Positions 62,325 to 64,000 of a stretch of DNA of 64,000 bases are shown here, in pieces. The number at the start of each line of letters is the position of its first letter. Within the stretch, counting starts at the first letter, position 1. The DNA comes from Paucibacter sp. Y2R2-4 (GTDB lineage: Bacteria; Pseudomonadota; Gammaproteobacteria; Burkholderiales; Burkholderiaceae_C), in assembly GCF_025717535.1 (NCBI RefSeq), contig NZ_JAJIRO010000004.1:186001-250000 (forward strand), in the 5' to 3' direction. The position numbers and the translations under genes are program-made. The notes under the pieces are model-generated. The model worked only from the letters and a program-made list of their open reading frames with translations. It had not been told where the DNA came from and did no database searches.

Positions 62325-64000
62325 TGCAAACTAGGCTCCGTACTTTGACCATGCCCCGGAAGTTATGGATCGCCCTACTGGCCTGCAGCCCCTTGCTCGG
62401 CCTGACCCAAACACTCCCGCCCCAGCCGCCCGCTCAGCCCCCCACTCAGCCAGCCGCCGCAGCGCCCCCGGCCACACCCGCCGAAACGCCTCTGGCCGAC
62501 ATGCCGATGGCCGGCACCGCGGCGGCCTCTTCCGCGTCAGCACCCGAGGGCGGCGAAGCGGCAGCCCCACCCCCCAGCTGCACCACGCTGACGCAGCGCG
62601 CCATGTCCACCGACCTGCGCGCCACCACGGCATTAGCGCAGAACAAGCCCATCGACGAGCTGGCCAAGTTGTTCGACCGAGCCATTGCCCAGTGGACCTT
62701 GGCCTTGGACGCTTGCGAAGGCCGCGCCCGCGACCGGGCGCAGAAAAACCTCACCGATGTTGAGAAGCAGCGCAGCTTGATCGCCGAGCGTCAAGCAGCA
62801 GGCTCTCAATGCGAGGTCTCACACCGTGACGCTGCAGCCCTGCAAGACTTGGCCAAGCAAGCCTTTGGTGAGCGTCGCTGGCCGGACGCAGCCTCGCTCT
62901 ACGGCAAGGCCGAAACCATGTGGGATCTGGCCGCCGAACACTGCACCGGCAGCCAGCAGCAGATTGCTGCCAAGCGCCGCGAGCAGGCCGAAATCGATGC
63001 TTACAACGCCGAGTTCTGCGCGCCGATGTTCGACCGCTCGCGTGAGTTCACCCAAAAGTTTCGCAGCGCCTCCTCCGGCCTGAGCGTGACCGAGCGCCAA
63101 CAGCAATCGCAGATTGCCGAAACCCTGTGGCGCAAGACCAGCACCCTGTGCAAGGGCGCCGCTTTGGAATTGGCCGGAAACAATGCCCAGGCGCTGGCGC
63201 GAGAGCGCGGCACGCCCTGGGTGGCCACGGCCGCGCCGGAGACATCCGCTGCCAGCCCCGCAAACACTTCAGCATCCGCGAGGCCAGGCAGTGGCCCAGC
63301 AGCGGTTTCTGCCGCGGCCGTGGGTGCGACGGCTCTAGCCATGGTCAGTGGCCGCAGCGCGGCTGCAGGCACGACCGCAAGTTCGGCGGCAGCCAATGTC
63401 GCAGCAACTGCGGGCGCGGCCAGCACGGCGGCTTCGGCCAAGCCTGCGGCCAACCCGACGGCGGCACCCGTTTCCGCCCCCAATTTAGCCCCCGCCCCGG
63501 CACCCCTGGCTGCGAGCGGCACGCCCAACCCGAGTGCCACCGAAAGCCGAGCCCAGGGTGCCGTTCAAGAGCTCGACGTTCGCACGGGAGACACCCGCTA
63601 CAAAGGGCAATTTGTACGTGAAGAAGGCCAAGTGGTCACGGGCACGGGCCGGGTCGAATGGGCCAATGGAGACGTCTACATCGGCGCCTTGGTGCGCAGC
63701 GCGCGTCAGGGCAAAGGCGAGTTCATCTGGGCCAATGGCCAGCGTTACGAAGGCGACTGGGTGCAGAACAAAGCCACTGGCATGGGCAAGCTGCAGTTCA
63801 CCAATGGCAATCGCTACGAGGGCAGCCTGGTCGACGGCACGCCGGAAGGCGAAGGCCAGCTGCACTTCGCCAGCGGTGATGTCTACAAAGGCCAGATCCG
63901 CCAAGGCATTCCCCACGGCAAGGGCAGCTATCGCTGGCAGAACGGCCAGCACTTCGAAGGCGACTGGGTGCAGGACAAACCGCATGGCAAGGGCATATTG
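62324..64000 (+). CDS. Exported MORN-repeat protein (partial, runs off window)
   Basis: An open frame of 559 codons runs from the ATG at 62324 to the window end without a stop. An alternative ATG is at 62351. The N-terminus MPRKLWIALLACSPLLGL is a short export signal, possibly with LLAC as a lipobox. Next come a Pro/Ala-rich stretch, a helical Cys-containing domain (about residues 85-300), an Ala-rich low-complexity linker (about 310-415), and at least five MORN repeats from about 63599 onward (RYEGDWVQNKATGMGKLQF, VYKGQIRQGIPHGKGSYRW). MORN repeats bind lipids or proteins in other systems. The function here is unknown. Translational coupling to the upstream lipoprotein suggests an envelope complex. 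Confidence 0.82.
   Translation, partial: MQTRLRTLTMPRKLWIALLACSPLLGLTQTLPPQPPAQPPTQPAAAAPPATPAETPLADMPMAGTAAASSASAPEGGEAAAPPPSCTTLTQRAMSTDLRATTALAQNKPIDELAKLFDRAIAQWTLALDACEGRARDRAQKNLTDVEKQRSLIAERQAAGSQCEVSHRDAAALQDLAKQAFGERRWPDAASLYGKAETMWDLAAEHCTGSQQQIAAKRREQAEIDAYNAEFCAPMFDRSREFTQKFRSASSGLSVTERQQQSQIAETLWRKTSTLCKGAALELAGNNAQALARERGTPWVATAAPETSAASPANTSASARPGSGPAAVSAAAVGATALAMVSGRSAAAGTTASSAAANVAATAGAASTAASAKPAANPTAAPVSAPNLAPAPAPLAASGTPNPSATESRAQGAVQELDVRTGDTRYKGQFVREEGQVVTGTGRVEWANGDVYIGALVRSARQGKGEFIWANGQRYEGDWVQNKATGMGKLQFTNGNRYEGSLVDGTPEGEGQLHFASGDVYKGQIRQGIPHGKGSYRWQNGQHFEGDWVQDKPHGKGIL

Noticed and set aside
62365-63879. Short plus-strand ORFs 62365-62763, 63127-63621 and 63658-63879 as separate genes
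   Set aside because: They are out-of-frame shadows of the long open MORN-protein frame that has no stop before the window end.

Overview
The window is GC-rich chromosomal DNA with the gene content and order of a betaproteobacterium of the order Burkholderiales. The genus is not fixed by the sequence; the Roseateles/Rubrivivax-type families are a guess. Supporting blocks are fur | bamE-dapB-exbB-exbD ... leuS-lptE-holA, thiL-pgpA-pncC, hpf-ptsN-hprK, lptD-surA-rsmA with divergent amgK, and a large AsmA-like YhdP protein beside glnE. Most of the window is housekeeping. I see no insertion sequence, phage, CRISPR array, tRNA or rRNA.

Layout: 1-540 is a large imperfect palindrome without a convincing gene. 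624-6203 (minus) holds a lipoprotein, a nitrilase-family amidase and YhdP. 6324-11138 (plus) holds glnE, a rhombosortase-like protease, a solute-binding-like protein and a truncated relative of such proteins. 11238-13501 is a self-contained GntR/YtrA regulator plus ABC exporter operon with promoter, operator and terminator. 13535-22692 is the most interesting region. A MerR-type B12-dependent light sensor (LitR/CarH type, with its cobalamin motifs intact) faces a periplasmic glutathione peroxidase and then an eight-gene membrane-lipid operon (FAD oxidoreductase, DUF1365, cyclopropane synthase, chalcone-isomerase fold, MFS carrier, DUF3833 lipoprotein, SDR, NTF2-like). Two copies of the same operator-like palindrome, TTTGTC-N3-GACAAA, lie at 14544 and 15340. 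Between the second copy and the operon is what looks like a small RNA gene, with a CCUCC-rich (anti-Shine-Dalgarno) loop and a strong intrinsic terminator. I read this as a light/singlet-oxygen stress module with a built-in regulatory RNA.

22718-34978 holds corA with a leader able to form alternative hairpins, hpf, ptsN, hprK, fur, bamE, dapB, exbBD, a two-gene insert (C13-peptidase-like lipoprotein and thioredoxin-fold protein), leuS, lptE and holA. 35018-43576 holds an orphan TPR-GAF histidine kinase, ghrA, pncC, pgpA, thiL, a LysR regulator with palindromic sites, an EamA exporter and a GNAT enzyme. 43695-50242 holds an M16 peptidase, a DctS/DctR-like two-component pair and malic enzyme maeB. 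50504-51593 is a secreted barnase-type RNase with its barstar inhibitor, a possible extra small ORF and a terminator. 51645-57457 is the outer-membrane biogenesis cluster rsmA/surA/lptD with amgK. 57506-60887 holds an M20 dipeptidase, a monoacylglycerol-lipase-like hydrolase and a crotonase. 60996-64000 holds an unknown lipoprotein translationally coupled to an exported MORN-repeat protein that runs off the window end.
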